Positions 27,279-37,486 are shown, counted from the stretch's first letter. The stretch is DNA of 64,000 bases from Psychrobacter sp. I-STPA10 (GCF_021012795.1 NZ_VFYU01000032.1:1-64000); one strand, 5' to 3'. Numbers and translations are program-made. The notes: generated by a model from the letters alone, not told the origin.

Positions 27279-27749
27279 ATGCAAGGTGATAAAGAAGTTA
27301 TCAGAGCATTAAATAAAGTATTGGGACAATCACTGATGGCGATTAACCAGTATTTCTTACATGCTCGTATTGCCAAAAACTGGGGTATTGATGAGCTTAA
27401 TGAGCATTTTTATAAGCAGTCTATCCAAGAGATGAAATGGTCAGATGCCCTGATAGAGCGCATTTTGCTGTTAGAAGGTCTGCCAAATCTCCAAGACTAT
27501 GGCAAGCTATTTATTGGTGAAGATGTAGCAGAAATTATTGAATGTGATGTGCGTTTAGAAGAGCAGAAGTTCGATATTATCAAAGATAGCATTGCTTTGT
27601 GTGAAAGCAAGGAAGACTATGTGTCTCGTAAGCTGCTATTGGATCTTAAGGATGGTAATGAAGAATACATCGACTGGCTAGATACGCAACAAGATTTGGT
27701 ACGTGATATGGGTATGGAGAATTATATCCAAGCTAAGATTGATGACTAA
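27279..27749 (+). CDS. Bacterioferritin subunit with haem Met but degenerate ferroxidase site
   Basis: 156 residues. Met52 is present (QEMKW), so haem can be bound between subunits, but four ferroxidase ligands are replaced: Ser18, Trp54, Asn127 and Tyr130; only Glu51 and Glu94 remain. This pattern matches two-subunit bacterioferritins of the Neisseria BfrA/BfrB kind and predicts a mixed 24-mer. The start is at MQGDKEV with AGAGGT upstream; a GTG at 27237 would add 14 residues not expected in the family. A strong terminator follows. Confidence 0.92.
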   Translation: MQGDKEVIRALNKVLGQSLMAINQYFLHARIAKNWGIDELNEHFYKQSIQEMKWSDALIERILLLEGLPNLQDYGKLFIGEDVAEIIECDVRLEEQKFDIIKDSIALCESKEDYVSRKLLLDLKDGNEEYIDWLDTQQDLVRDMGMENYIQAKIDD

Positions 27750-27801
27750 TAGTAAAAAAAATTAGTTATAAGCGGCATTTATAGCTTATATAGACAGTAA
27801 T

Positions 27802-27840
27802 AAAATAAGCCAGCATCGATAAGGTGCTGGCTTATTTTTT
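27802..27840 (+). terminator. Rho-independent terminator of the bacterioferritin operon
   Basis: AAAATAAGCCAGCA pairs perfectly with TGCTGGCTTATTTT around a 9-base loop and ends in T residues. Confidence 0.9.
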
Positions 27841-27892
27841 GGGTAATGTCTGCTTGAATATGGTGGTTTGCTAAAAATCTATCAGGTATTAA

Positions 27893-28055
27893 GAACCTGT
27901 ATTCACAACTCATAATGGTAGCTTTTTGCCTAAAATAGACGTACTACGGCGTTAAATTTTGGGTTAAATAGAGTGACTATTTGCCCCCAAATTTGCCTTG
28001 TATTACGCAATTTTAGTTTAAAATTCTCCTGATTTTGGATTATGAATACAGGTTC
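27893..28055. mobile_element. 163-bp MITE-like element, family A, copy 2
   Basis: Same length and ends (GAACCTGTATTCA ... TGAATACAGGTTC) as 2428-2590, and flanked by TAA on both sides. Its right end lies inside the stop codon of the rhomboid gene. Removing the element and one TAA restores a TAA stop in the same place. Confidence 0.82.
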
Positions 28056-28675
28056 TAAAAACTCGGATGTAATAAGGCATTAATAAAATGTGGAATAATG
28101 CTGGGTTCAAGTGCAATGGTGGCAATGACTCCAAAAGCACCACCCCATAAATGTGCTAAATGGTTGATGTTTGAGTTACCTTTTTTATCAGCATAAATAC
28201 TGTAACCAACATAAGCAATGGCAAAAATAATGGCAGGGATAGGTAGTACGGCAAATAAATATAAAGTGCTCCATGGTGCAATTAATATGTAAGCAAATAA
28301 TACCGCAGATACGCCACCTGATGCTCCTAAGCTTAAATAGCGTGGGTTGTTTTGGTTTTTAAGATAACTTGGAATGATAGCCACAATAATGGCAAGTAAA
28401 TACATAGCAACAAACCCATATCCACCAAGAAAATTACTATATAAACTTTCAATCGCCTTACCAAAGAAGTATAGAGTAAACATATTAAATAGCAAATGCA
28501 TACTGTCAGCATGGATAAAACCATGGGTGAGAAAACGATCCCATTGCCCTTGTTTTATTGCTGGTGGATAAAATATGAGGCGGTCAAATAAATTTTTATT
28601 TTGCCAAGCAAGCAGGCTTACAATAACAGTAATGATAATAATAATTATCGTATGACTGAACATTAGATTTTGCAA
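28055..28675 (-). CDS. Rhomboid-family intramembrane serine protease
   Basis: 206 residues with six predicted membrane helices. Catalytic Ser is in GASGGVSA and His in NHLAHLWGGAFG; the HADSMHLLFNMFTLYFFG block is typical. It cleaves membrane proteins within the bilayer; substrates are unknown. The likely start is a TTG, because GAGGAC is spaced correctly for it, while the nearby ATG at 28680 is out of frame and the in-frame ATG is four codons downstream. The stop codon TAG is generated by the adjacent MITE. Confidence 0.87.
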   Translation of the reverse strand: MQNLMFSHTIIIIIITVIVSLLAWQNKNLFDRLIFYPPAIKQGQWDRFLTHGFIHADSMHLLFNMFTLYFFGKAIESLYSNFLGGYGFVAMYLLAIIVAIIPSYLKNQNNPRYLSLGASGGVSAVLFAYILIAPWSTLYLFAVLPIPAIIFAIAYVGYSIYADKKGNSNINHLAHLWGGAFGVIATIALEPSIIPHFINALLHPSF

Positions 28676-29594
28676 CTCATTGTCCTCGTGGATAAAAACT
28701 CAAGTTTAAGATGGAAGGTAGTATTAGTGTATTTAGGTGCTTATCATTATGGGCATATAACGTGTATATTATGGTTTAGTCAAATCTATTAAAATAGATA
28801 GGCTTATTTATGAATGATAGCGTGTTAGATTAATTGAATCGTGGTATTTTTTGTTTATAGCTTGGTATATATATCACTTTAATTTTCGCTTTATATCCAT
28901 TTATGCTGTTAACTTAATAACCATTTTATTTAAAAATATGATTACTAAACTCTATTTTATTTTACATTTTGACGCTAACTCATGCTTTTTGTAACAATGA
29001 GTTACGGATAAATTACTTTAAGATAACGATACAGCGTATTTTTTGCGCTATCTTAAACATGCATCTATCTCAATATTTATTGTGTGATTTAGTGATTTTA
29101 AATCATACATAGGGCAAATGATATATTGTTTTTTTTCTGTCATTTGTAATCAAGTATCAGTAAGTACAAGCAGTCGCTATTAACTCACGATAATTAAGTA
29201 CCACAGTTGAGTATCAAAGTTAGTTAAGTACCAAAGTTAACTGGCATAGAGTGATGTAAATAAACATCATTTAATATACACCGATGTTTTTTATATCTGG
29301 CTATTTGATTCTAATAGGATTTATTTTTAAATCAATGCCAGTTTAAAAATAAGCTATGTTATAAACTAAGTTTTTTATCAACTTTATCAACTAAGGCTTT
29401 TATAATATTTCATCTAATATGATTTTATATATTGGGATTTAGAATAAATAATGTAAACTTATTTACCGACTGTCATATTCACTAGCAGTTATGGGTGGTC
29501 ATAGAGGATTGAGATTGAATGAGTCAATGCGAACAAATATCTGTACTTAATTTAATAGATAACACAGCACTTAAACTTTTATAGGAATAATTTT
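28676..29594. other. Long intergenic region before the OmpA-domain gene
   Basis: 919 bp between divergent genes, mostly AT-rich. A near-perfect direct repeat TTAAGTACCAMAGTT occurs twice near 29196-29240. No gene could be supported apart from a very short leader-like frame just before the next gene, which I do not call. Confidence 0.4.
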
Positions 29595-31235
29595 ATGGAT
29601 ATTATCAATCATTTATCACGTACTGTCACCCCTGCTGTACTCGGTGATCAGCGTACGCCACAAAGTGAAGGGTTACTTGAGCAGTTTTATGCCATCTTTT
29701 CTGCCCGTCTTGCTGATCAAGATACCTATGGTCGTTTTGCTGGACAAGAGATTGCACGTGATGATCTCGGATTTTATGATCGGGTTTGGACAGACGAGAC
29801 TCATCGTAGCAGTATTGCACGTGAGCTTGCCGCTGAGCACAATCTTGATGAAGCTTCAGTACAAAAGTTGACGGCAGCTGCTGCACCATTGGCTTATCTT
29901 GAGCTTAGTGAGTTGGCAGGTAGTACACCTGTGCCTCAATTTTTGCGTGATAATCTATCAACTTACCGTAGCCATATTCCAGCATGGGCGGGTGCAGTTA
30001 TTCCAGCGGGTTTGTTGGCTGCTGAGCCTGCAGGTACGCGTATTTCTGATACTGTCAGCACGGCACCTTTGCAGCGTGAAGAAGAGCCTAGTGGTAGCTT
30101 TATGAAAGCGTTGTTACCTATTATTGGTTTGATTATTTTGGGTGCATTGGCATGGGCGTTATTACGTGGCTGTCAGGATAAAGATAGAGTTGAGCCAGTT
30201 GCGACACCAGCCGTAGTAGAAGAAACGGTGGTAGAAGAAGCCACACCAGTTGTTGCCACTGATGTAGATCCTGCGGCACTACGTATCAGTAGTGGTGATG
30301 GTAATACCCTATATGCTTGCCATATTGATGCGGGTAATGATGAGCTACAAAACAACATTCTTGCTGCGGTACGTGGTGTATTTGGTGATGAAGCAGACAA
30401 GTGTCGCTCTGATGTTGATGATAATTTTGCAGTAGATATGCCTGCTGCTGCCAGTCTACCTGCCATTTTACAGCTTATCAAAGCTGTACCTGATGCCAGC
30501 GCTATTATTAAAGGCGATACGGTCACTGTAAACTCACCTGATGCGGCAACGCTTGAGAAATTGGTGGCTGATATTCAGGCTGCTGCGCCAGATTTACAGG
30601 TAGTTGCTGAAGGTCCGCTAGATTTGACCAATGAGATCGCAAATAGTGTGACTGCGGCAGATACAGCAATGGATCGCTTGGGTGATAATCCAGATCCTCG
30701 TGATGTGGCACGTGCACTTAGCTTACAGGTCATTAATTTCCAGTTTGACAAAGCATTTATTCCTGATGTGAATAAGCCTGTATTGGATCGTGCTGCTAAA
30801 ATCATACAGGAAGTCCCCGATATGCATTTGATGATCATTGGTCATACCGACAATAAAGGCACAGATGCTTATAACAAGAATCTATCACGTGAGCGGGCAC
30901 AAGCAGTGAAAGATTATTTAGTTGAGCAAGGTGTTGATCCAAGTAAACTTACCACTAAAGGTATGGGTGAGCATGATCCTATTGCTGATAACGCAACAGA
31001 TCAAGGTCGTTTCCATAATCGCCGTATTGAGTTTACTGTCTATGATGAGAGTCAAATGCCAGGTGATGGCACGGTTGGTGATGGTATTGCGGTCAATGAT
31101 GACGCTAGTAAAGTAGATACAGTGGCTTTACCCGATCCGGATCTGAATCCATTAGATGCTAATAATGATGATTTGCTACCTGATAGTGATGATCCCACCC
31201 AAGGTACTGTGTTAGATCCAAATGCAAACAACTAA
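29595..31235 (+). CDS. OmpA-domain protein with N-terminal cytoplasmic-type domain and one TM helix
   Basis: 546 residues. A helical N-domain (1-145) without a signal peptide, a single membrane helix at 171-191, a Glu/Val/Pro-rich linker, a middle alpha/beta region (~220-345) and an OmpA peptidoglycan-binding domain (~375-490: FQFDKAFIPDVN, IIGHTDNKGTDAYN, LSRERAQAVKDYL, NRRIEF). The tail is Asp-rich. The topology suggests an inner-membrane protein with a cytoplasmic head and a periplasmic wall-binding part. The exact family is not recognised. It is monocistronic, with a terminator at 31311-31345. Confidence 0.8.
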   Translation: MDIINHLSRTVTPAVLGDQRTPQSEGLLEQFYAIFSARLADQDTYGRFAGQEIARDDLGFYDRVWTDETHRSSIARELAAEHNLDEASVQKLTAAAAPLAYLELSELAGSTPVPQFLRDNLSTYRSHIPAWAGAVIPAGLLAAEPAGTRISDTVSTAPLQREEEPSGSFMKALLPIIGLIILGALAWALLRGCQDKDRVEPVATPAVVEETVVEEATPVVATDVDPAALRISSGDGNTLYACHIDAGNDELQNNILAAVRGVFGDEADKCRSDVDDNFAVDMPAAASLPAILQLIKAVPDASAIIKGDTVTVNSPDAATLEKLVADIQAAAPDLQVVAEGPLDLTNEIANSVTAADTAMDRLGDNPDPRDVARALSLQVINFQFDKAFIPDVNKPVLDRAAKIIQEVPDMHLMIIGHTDNKGTDAYNKNLSRERAQAVKDYLVEQGVDPSKLTTKGMGEHDPIADNATDQGRFHNRRIEFTVYDESQMPGDGTVGDGIAVNDDASKVDTVALPDPDLNPLDANNDDLLPDSDDPTQGTVLDPNANN

Positions 31236-31310
31236 GCTGATGATTTAGCTGACGATTTAACTGATGACATGCTTATAGTATAAAGTGAGTAGCATCTACC
31301 TGTAACCAAT

Positions 31311-31345
31311 AAAAAACCGCTTAGCTTTGGCTGGGCGGTTTTTTT
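31311..31345. terminator. Bidirectional terminator between the OmpA-domain gene and nagZ
   Basis: AAAAAACCGC pairs with GCGGTTTTTT, with an inner AGC/GCT pairing. It is placed between convergent genes. Confidence 0.85.
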
Positions 31346-31436
31346 ATGCACGCTGGTAGATACTGGTAGATAAAAGCCTGATAGATAAAATATGTTAATA
31401 GACTTTCAGCCTATGATTGGTGTGGGGTATTTGGGT

Positions 31437-32534
31437 TTATTTGTATGCAGTGGGATCTTTGGTAGCGGCTGTTATTGTATTATCACAATGGTTATCTACT
31501 GGTAGGTTGTCTTCTGCAAAAAAAGTGTCCATAATCGCTTGCCGAGCTTGTGCCCAATATTCAAATTGCTCACAAGTTTTTGTCAGTGAGCCTTGCCATA
31601 CAGGAATTTTGCCACAAACTGCCCGTAGCCGCTCTTGATTGGGATAAGGCAAAGATTGTGCTGCCATTGCTGCCTCATTGGCTGCCACTCTATCGTTACA
31701 CACCAACGCCATGTCACAACCTGCTTTAATTGCAGCAGTGACTCTTTGTGCCACATCACCAACCACATGCGCCGCTTTCATAGATAAATCATCAGAAAAA
31801 ATGACCCCAGTAAAACCAAGCTGTTGCCGCAGGATATCTTGTAGCCATATTTTTGAAAAGCCAGCAGGTTTATCATCAACAGCACTAAATATCACATGTG
31901 CAGGCATTAAAGCATTAAGCCAAGGCAGGGTTTGTATAAATGGCTGTAGATCAATGGCTTCAATTTGCTTATAGCAGCGAGTATCTATCGCATCTGCTAC
32001 ATGCGAATCAGGCGCAATCGAACCATGACCTGGAAAATGCTTACCTGTGGTTGCCATACCTGCTTTGTGCATACCTTTCATAAATTCGCTTGCCAAGGTC
32101 GTCACCCCTTCAGGTGTTGGGTGAAAGCTACGATCGCCGATGACTTGACTAATGCCATTAATATCAAGTACAGGTGCAAAGCTCATATCAATACCAACCG
32201 CCAAGACCTCAGCTGCCATCAGATAGCCACAGTGATGTGCCAGCTTTAATGCTTTGATAGGCTCATGGTCAAATAGTGCTCCTAGCTTTCCCATAGCAGG
32301 CAAGGGAGTAAAGCCTTCACGTAGACGGGCAACACGTCCTCCTTCTTGATCTACGCCAATTAATATGTCTGCATTGTGATAGCGTATCTCATCACATAGC
32401 TCTCTGACTTGGGCAGGTGATTCAATGTTGCGAGCAAATAAAATAACCCCACCCACTTGTGCTTGTTGGATTAAGTTTATATCCGCTGCGGTGAGCTGAG
32501 TACCCTCAATATCAATCATTAATACGCCATACAT
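31437..32534 (-). CDS. nagZ: Beta-N-acetylhexosaminidase (peptidoglycan recycling)
   Basis: 365 residues of glycoside hydrolase family 3. NagZ removes GlcNAc from 1,6-anhydroMurNAc peptides in the cytoplasm. Family marks: GVDQEGGRVARLREGF, GDRSFHPTPEG, KHFPGHGS (substrate loop His) and the catalytic Asp in FSDDLSM. There is no signal peptide, as expected. AAGGA lies before the ATG. The C-terminus extends some 25 residues past the usual end. Confidence 0.94.
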   Translation of the reverse strand: MYGVLMIDIEGTQLTAADINLIQQAQVGGVILFARNIESPAQVRELCDEIRYHNADILIGVDQEGGRVARLREGFTPLPAMGKLGALFDHEPIKALKLAHHCGYLMAAEVLAVGIDMSFAPVLDINGISQVIGDRSFHPTPEGVTTLASEFMKGMHKAGMATTGKHFPGHGSIAPDSHVADAIDTRCYKQIEAIDLQPFIQTLPWLNALMPAHVIFSAVDDKPAGFSKIWLQDILRQQLGFTGVIFSDDLSMKAAHVVGDVAQRVTAAIKAGCDMALVCNDRVAANEAAMAAQSLPYPNQERLRAVCGKIPVWQGSLTKTCEQFEYWAQARQAIMDTFFAEDNLPVDNHCDNTITAATKDPTAYK

Positions 32535-33072
32535 TTGCTTATCCTTACTAGATGTCTGGTTGATGTCACGATATTATGCCAGTATTGTCGTGAAATATCA
32601 GTGGCTTATTGACTTGTATATGGCGTTATCCTATGAATACACGATAGTTTACCTACGATAAATCCACTCCAAACTATTAATTGATAATTTTACTCATGTC
32701 ACCACAGTACTCGCTGTGTTTGTTTTGTGGTGAAATTAGATTAGATTGGCTATACTATTTATGTGTCTGCCATTAACTGTCTTTGTAATAAATAAGCTTT
32801 AAAATTAAGAGAGGTTATCCATACAGTTTGAGACAGTTTATAAAATTAACTTATGTTACTATTTGTGCTAAATTGACTGGTGATTTACGATAAAAATAAT
32901 TTATCAAAGTGTGATGTGTGATTAATATTCCTTTTTTAATAAAAAATTTAATAAAATGATATTGACAACAGGTGACCAAAAAATTTTATTGTTTATTGAA
33001 AGTATAAAAACCTTTGGTATATCAAAACGATTCAAATATTCAAATACATTCAAATAATAGGTAAGCAAATTT
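32535..33072. other. Intergenic region between nagZ and ctp
   Basis: 538 bp between divergent genes, AT-rich. TTGACA at 32963-32968 could be a -35 element for ctp but no good -10 lies at 17 bp. Nothing else is visible. Confidence 0.35.
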
Positions 33073-35355
33073 ATGAAAAAACAATCAACTCAGTGGTTAT
33101 TAAGTGCCGCCGCAGTGGGTATTGCAGGTGTCATATTTTCACAAAGTTATCATGCAGCAGAAGCAGCAGATAAAGGAGCATTTGAGACCACACCTGAACA
33201 AAAACTAACCACTCGCCAAGTAGCGGCATTATTGGATCGCAGTCATTATCTGAATCAACCTTTAGATACAGCCATGGGACAACGCATATTACAAATGTAT
33301 TTTGATCGTCTTGATCCCAACCATACTTTGTTTTTGCAGTCTGATATTGATGAGCTGACAAAGAAATATGGCGATACATTTGCTGAACGCTTAAAGCGAG
33401 GTGATTTAACAGCAGGTAAAGCCATATTTGAACGTTATCGTTTGCGTTCAAATCAGTATTATGATTTTGCTAAGAAGTTTTTAAAAAGTGACATCAACTT
33501 AAAGCGTAACGACAGTATAGTGTTGGATCGTGAAGAGGCACAGCCGTTTACAAGCACAAAAGCACAGCGAGATTATTGGCAGCGACAATTGGCGTTTCAG
33601 GTCATTAGTATGACATTGGCTCAAGAGGGTGATAAGGCTCGTGATAAGCTATATATGGAAAACCCTGATTTGACTTTGGGTCAGGATCTGATATTGGCTG
33701 AGGAGCGCACACCAGCGGAGGTGTTATTAAATCGTTTGAATCGTCAGTCACAGCAGCTATCAAGGCTGACAGGTGATGAAATTATGGAGACGCTGCTCAA
33801 TACTGCCACATTGACTTATGATCCCCATAGTAACTATTATGCCCCCATTCAAGCCACTGAGATGCAAGTACAATCCAGTCTACAGCTTGAAGGCATTGGG
33901 GTGACGATTCGCCCTTATCGCAAAAATCCAGATTATACGCAGATTGTCACATTGGTCGATGGCGGCCCTGCGGCAAAAACTGGCAAGATTAAGCCCAATG
34001 ATTTGATATTGGGTATTGCCCAAGATGGCAAAGATATGAAAGATGTGGTGGGCTGGTCAACGCGTGAAGTCGTTGCCCTTATCCGTGGTAAACGTGGGAC
34101 GGATGTTGTTCTAAAAGTAAAACAGCCCAATACACCAGATACAGCAGCACGATTGGTGACCATCACCCGAGATATTATTGAGCAGGAGGATTCTGGTGTC
34201 GAGCATCGGGTGATTGAGATTGAGCGAGACAACCAAAAGCCTGCCCGTATTGGTGTATTAGAAATTCCCAGTTTTTATTTGAACTATCAAGCTCGCCGTA
34301 ATGGTGAGAAATATCGTAGTGTCAGTATTGATACCCAAAAAGCACTGGAGGCACTCAATAAACAAGATATTGATGGCTTAGTGGTCGATTTACGTAATAA
34401 CCCTGGTGGTTCACTTGATGAAGTGGCAAGAATGCTTGGGTTATTTATCAAACAAGGGCCTTTGGTACAAATACGTGATAACCGTGGTAATGTGCAAGTT
34501 TATAAAGATGAAGATGGTGGACATCAGTTGTATGATGGCAAAATGGTGGTCATCACCAATCTTGCCTCTGCTTCAGCCAGTGAGATTTTTGCGGCTGCCA
34601 TTCAAGATTATGGACGTGGCTTAGTGGTAGGAAGTACCACCACAGGTAAAGGCTCAGCGCAAATCCAACTTGATAGCTTAGCGTTAGGTTCTGCCACCCT
34701 AACACAGCGTAAGTTTTATCGAATTACAGGAGGAAGTACGCAAAATAAAGGCGTTGTACCTGATGTAGAACTTGTTAATATCTATGATGGTGCAGATTTT
34801 GATGAGCGTTCGCAAAAAAATCCATTGAAGTGGGATACCATCAAAACGTCACCTTATAAACCTGAGGGTAAGTTTAGCAGTGATACGCTACAGACTTTAA
34901 ATCAGCAATCAACCATTCGTCAAACCACCAATCCACAGTTTGTTTATCTTAATGAGCTTAATAAAATCCGTAATATGGAAGATGAAAAACGTCCTGTTAA
35001 GCTTAATATAGATGATCGTCGAGCGCACATGAAAGACGTGGAAGCAAAAACATTGCAGGCAGAAAATGTCCGCCGTAAAGCCATGGGCAAACCTGAATAT
35101 AAGGATTGGACAACCTATCAGGCAGCATTAGAAGCAGAATTTGAAGAGCGCAGTCATCTGAAAGAATCAGAGCGTCCAAAATTGCCAGAAAATGAGGTAT
35201 TTATTATTGAAGCGGCACAATTAATGCTAGATGCTGATGGTACCGAAGAGCCTGTTAAACAAAGTGATGAGGTGGTGATAGATCCAACAACAGAAGTCGT
35301 GACTGATGTAGAAGTAGATCCTGATTTAAATACCGCTCCAAAACAGGACTCATAA
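33073..35355 (+). CDS. ctp: Carboxy-terminal (tail-specific) processing protease, S41 family
   Basis: 760 residues, the size of E. coli Prc/Tsp. A signal peptide occupies ~1-30, then the N-terminal helical domain, a PDZ domain (~230-320: EGIGVTIRP, GKIKPNDLILGI) and the S41 catalytic domain. The Ser is in NLASASASEIF and the Lys in TTTGKGSAQ, making the Ser-Lys dyad. The C-terminal DUF3340-type helical region is followed by an acidic tail. It degrades periplasmic proteins and tunes wall hydrolases. It stands alone, with a stem-loop about 200 bp downstream. Confidence 0.94.
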   Translation: MKKQSTQWLLSAAAVGIAGVIFSQSYHAAEAADKGAFETTPEQKLTTRQVAALLDRSHYLNQPLDTAMGQRILQMYFDRLDPNHTLFLQSDIDELTKKYGDTFAERLKRGDLTAGKAIFERYRLRSNQYYDFAKKFLKSDINLKRNDSIVLDREEAQPFTSTKAQRDYWQRQLAFQVISMTLAQEGDKARDKLYMENPDLTLGQDLILAEERTPAEVLLNRLNRQSQQLSRLTGDEIMETLLNTATLTYDPHSNYYAPIQATEMQVQSSLQLEGIGVTIRPYRKNPDYTQIVTLVDGGPAAKTGKIKPNDLILGIAQDGKDMKDVVGWSTREVVALIRGKRGTDVVLKVKQPNTPDTAARLVTITRDIIEQEDSGVEHRVIEIERDNQKPARIGVLEIPSFYLNYQARRNGEKYRSVSIDTQKALEALNKQDIDGLVVDLRNNPGGSLDEVARMLGLFIKQGPLVQIRDNRGNVQVYKDEDGGHQLYDGKMVVITNLASASASEIFAAAIQDYGRGLVVGSTTTGKGSAQIQLDSLALGSATLTQRKFYRITGGSTQNKGVVPDVELVNIYDGADFDERSQKNPLKWDTIKTSPYKPEGKFSSDTLQTLNQQSTIRQTTNPQFVYLNELNKIRNMEDEKRPVKLNIDDRRAHMKDVEAKTLQAENVRRKAMGKPEYKDWTTYQAALEAEFEERSHLKESERPKLPENEVFIIEAAQLMLDADGTEEPVKQSDEVVIDPTTEVVTDVEVDPDLNTAPKQDS

Positions 35356-35803
35356 AGTAGCATTAATGAGTTATACAGGTCTTGTAAGTATATGCTTACA
35401 AAGTTTTCGGTTTTTACCTCTTAACAAAGGTGAGTAAATTTGAGATGATGACCTCACAGCACAAGGGATTGTTGCTCAAGGATTGAGTTGGCTGTAATAA
35501 GGACAAAGGTAGCGTTTATTCACTACCAATTAATCAGGAAGATTAACGATAAAAGCCGTGTGATATAAATCATACGGCTTTGTTGTGTCTGGCTGGATAG
35601 TCTATCTTGCTAGATGCTCAATTTTTTGGGTATGTTTATAAACTCATACTAATTCTCTAAAATAACTTATCGTTGTCAAACTCGTTTAGCCTACTATTTG
35701 TAGTACTTGTATTGTAGTACTTGTACTGGTTTTCCTTGGTAGAATTGGTAGATTAATTAATAGAAATGGTATCACTTAATAGTAGGTAGATGATAGTAGA
35801 TTG
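35356..35803. other. Intergenic region between ctp and the flavoprotein gene
   Basis: 448 bp between convergent genes. It holds the stem-loop at 35551-35583 and a 14-base direct repeat TTGTAGTACTTGTA near 35698-35724. No gene is apparent. Confidence 0.4.
35551..35583 (+). terminator. Probable terminator after ctp
   Basis: AAAGCCGTGTGAT pairs with ATCATACGGCTTT, with one G-U pair. The T tract that follows is short and interrupted. Confidence 0.6.
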
Positions 35804-37021
35804 CTATACCACTTGCCCGCAGGCATGTCCGCTTGCCCATGCCCACTGGAAGTTATAGCCTCCCAGCCAACCTGTAACGTCCAACACTTCACCAATAAAA
35901 TATAAGTTTTTTTGTAGGTGGCTTGCAAATGTTTTGGAAGATACATTGTCAGTTGACACCCCCCCACGAGTCACCTCGGCGGTACGGTAGCCTTCTGTCC
36001 CCGAAGGTTTGAGTGTCCAATCATTGAGTGTATGTCCGATATGTGTGAGCTGTTCATCTTTGATATTGGCAAGCTCAGTATCTTTTAATGGCTGCCATAG
36101 ATGCTGTTGTAGGGCGAGTAGCAGTTTTTTTGGAAAATAATCTGCTAACACGCTACGCAAAAGTTGCCGAGGGTGCAGGGCTTTTTGCTCAATAAGCCAC
36201 TCTGCCATGCTCAGGTTGGGAACCAGATTAATGTGGATATACTCTCCAAGCTGCCAATAGTTAGAAAGTTGTAGCATGGCAGGCCCTGATAAACCACGAT
36301 GGGTAAACAGTAGCGGACGGGCAAATGAAATTCGTTCATTAAACGCCACCACATCAATACTAATACCAGCAAGTGAAGCAATGAGGTCACCTATTTGGTC
36401 GGTAAAGGTAAATGGCACTAGACTGGCAGTGGTGGGGATAATGTGATGTCCAAATTGAGTGGCCACTTCATATCCAAACCCAGATGCACCCATAGTAGGA
36501 ATGGATAATCCACCAGTGGCAATGACCAACGAGTGACACTGAAAATCCCCACGAGAGGTTGTCAGTACAAAGCCTTTATCCTCTGCTAGGGCAGTGATAC
36601 TTTGAACCTCGGTGTTGAGTTGTATTTGTGCGCCAGCTTGTTGACACTCTGTCAGTAGCATAGTGAGAATATCTTTAGCAGAATGACGACAAAATAGTTG
36701 TCCATGTTCACGCTCATGATAGTCAATGCCATGTTTTTCCACTAAAGCGATAAAATCCCAACTGCTATAGCGGCTTAATGCCGACTTACAAAAGCGTTGA
36801 TTGTTACCAACAAAATGTTCAGAGTTGACATCGTAGTTGGTGAAATTACAGCGTCCACCACCAGACATGAGTATTTTTTTCCCCGCTTTATTGCTATGGT
36901 CAATGACTAAAACTTGTCTGTCCCGCTTGGCGGCTGTCATGGCACAGTATAATCCTGATGCACCCGCCCCGATAATGATAACATCTAATATTTTTATATT
37001 AGAGTTTGCAGAAGATGCCAT
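35804..37021 (-). CDS. BaiN/HI0933-family FAD-dependent oxidoreductase
   Basis: 405 residues. The FAD-binding Rossmann motif is IIIGAGASGLYCA near residue 15, followed by the family marker KKILMSGGGRCNFTN. Later blocks include HRGLSGPAMLQLS and the C-terminal FIGEVLDVTGWLGGYNFQWAWASG. The physiological substrate of YhiN/HI0933 proteins is not known. The gene is alone. Confidence 0.9.
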   Translation of the reverse strand: MASSANSNIKILDVIIIGAGASGLYCAMTAAKRDRQVLVIDHSNKAGKKILMSGGGRCNFTNYDVNSEHFVGNNQRFCKSALSRYSSWDFIALVEKHGIDYHEREHGQLFCRHSAKDILTMLLTECQQAGAQIQLNTEVQSITALAEDKGFVLTTSRGDFQCHSLVIATGGLSIPTMGASGFGYEVATQFGHHIIPTTASLVPFTFTDQIGDLIASLAGISIDVVAFNERISFARPLLFTHRGLSGPAMLQLSNYWQLGEYIHINLVPNLSMAEWLIEQKALHPRQLLRSVLADYFPKKLLLALQQHLWQPLKDTELANIKDEQLTHIGHTLNDWTLKPSGTEGYRTAEVTRGGVSTDNVSSKTFASHLQKNLYFIGEVLDVTGWLGGYNFQWAWASGHACGQVV

Positions 37022-37300
37022 AAAAAATCCATTAAATTAATAATTGTTAATATCTTGATAATCAGTAAATACAGTTGATGCAATCATCAAGTAACTGCAT
37101 GGCTTGATATACACTGGATAAATATAGCCATGTGCTAAAAAAATGAGCAAAAAAGAAGATAAGAATTTAAAAAAATTGATAAATCCTTAAAAAAACTAAG
37201 GTTTTATATAAAGTCACAAATAACAGTTTACAATTGCGCTAGAATCTAGTAAAACTATGGGTAGGGCAACGACAAGGAAGTGACTAGTATCTAGATTGAC

Positions 37301-37337
37301 TTAACCATGACAATCACAACAATATTGTTATGGTTAA
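37301..37337. repeat. Stem-loop upstream of acs
   Basis: TTAACCATGACAAT pairs with ATTGTTATGGTTAA (one G-U pair) around a 9-base loop. There is no T run. It may be an operator or a remnant of a mobile element end. Confidence 0.5.
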
Positions 37338-37486
37338 TTATTAATTTATATACGCCCTTATGTTTATATGGAATAATACGCTGCTTGTGGCTATTATTAT
37401 ACTGCCTTTTATTATAAAGCCTATTTGGGCACAGTGCTCATTATGATAAAAGCAATAGGATAAATAATAGTTAGAAGACAGGCTGC

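Noticed and set aside
29519..29584. 21-codon leader-like frame just before the OmpA-domain gene
   Set aside because: It has a GAGG upstream but no attenuator structure or distinctive composition; too short to support.
32963..32997. TTGACA as a sigma-70 promoter for ctp
   Set aside because: No acceptable -10 hexamer at 16-18 bp.
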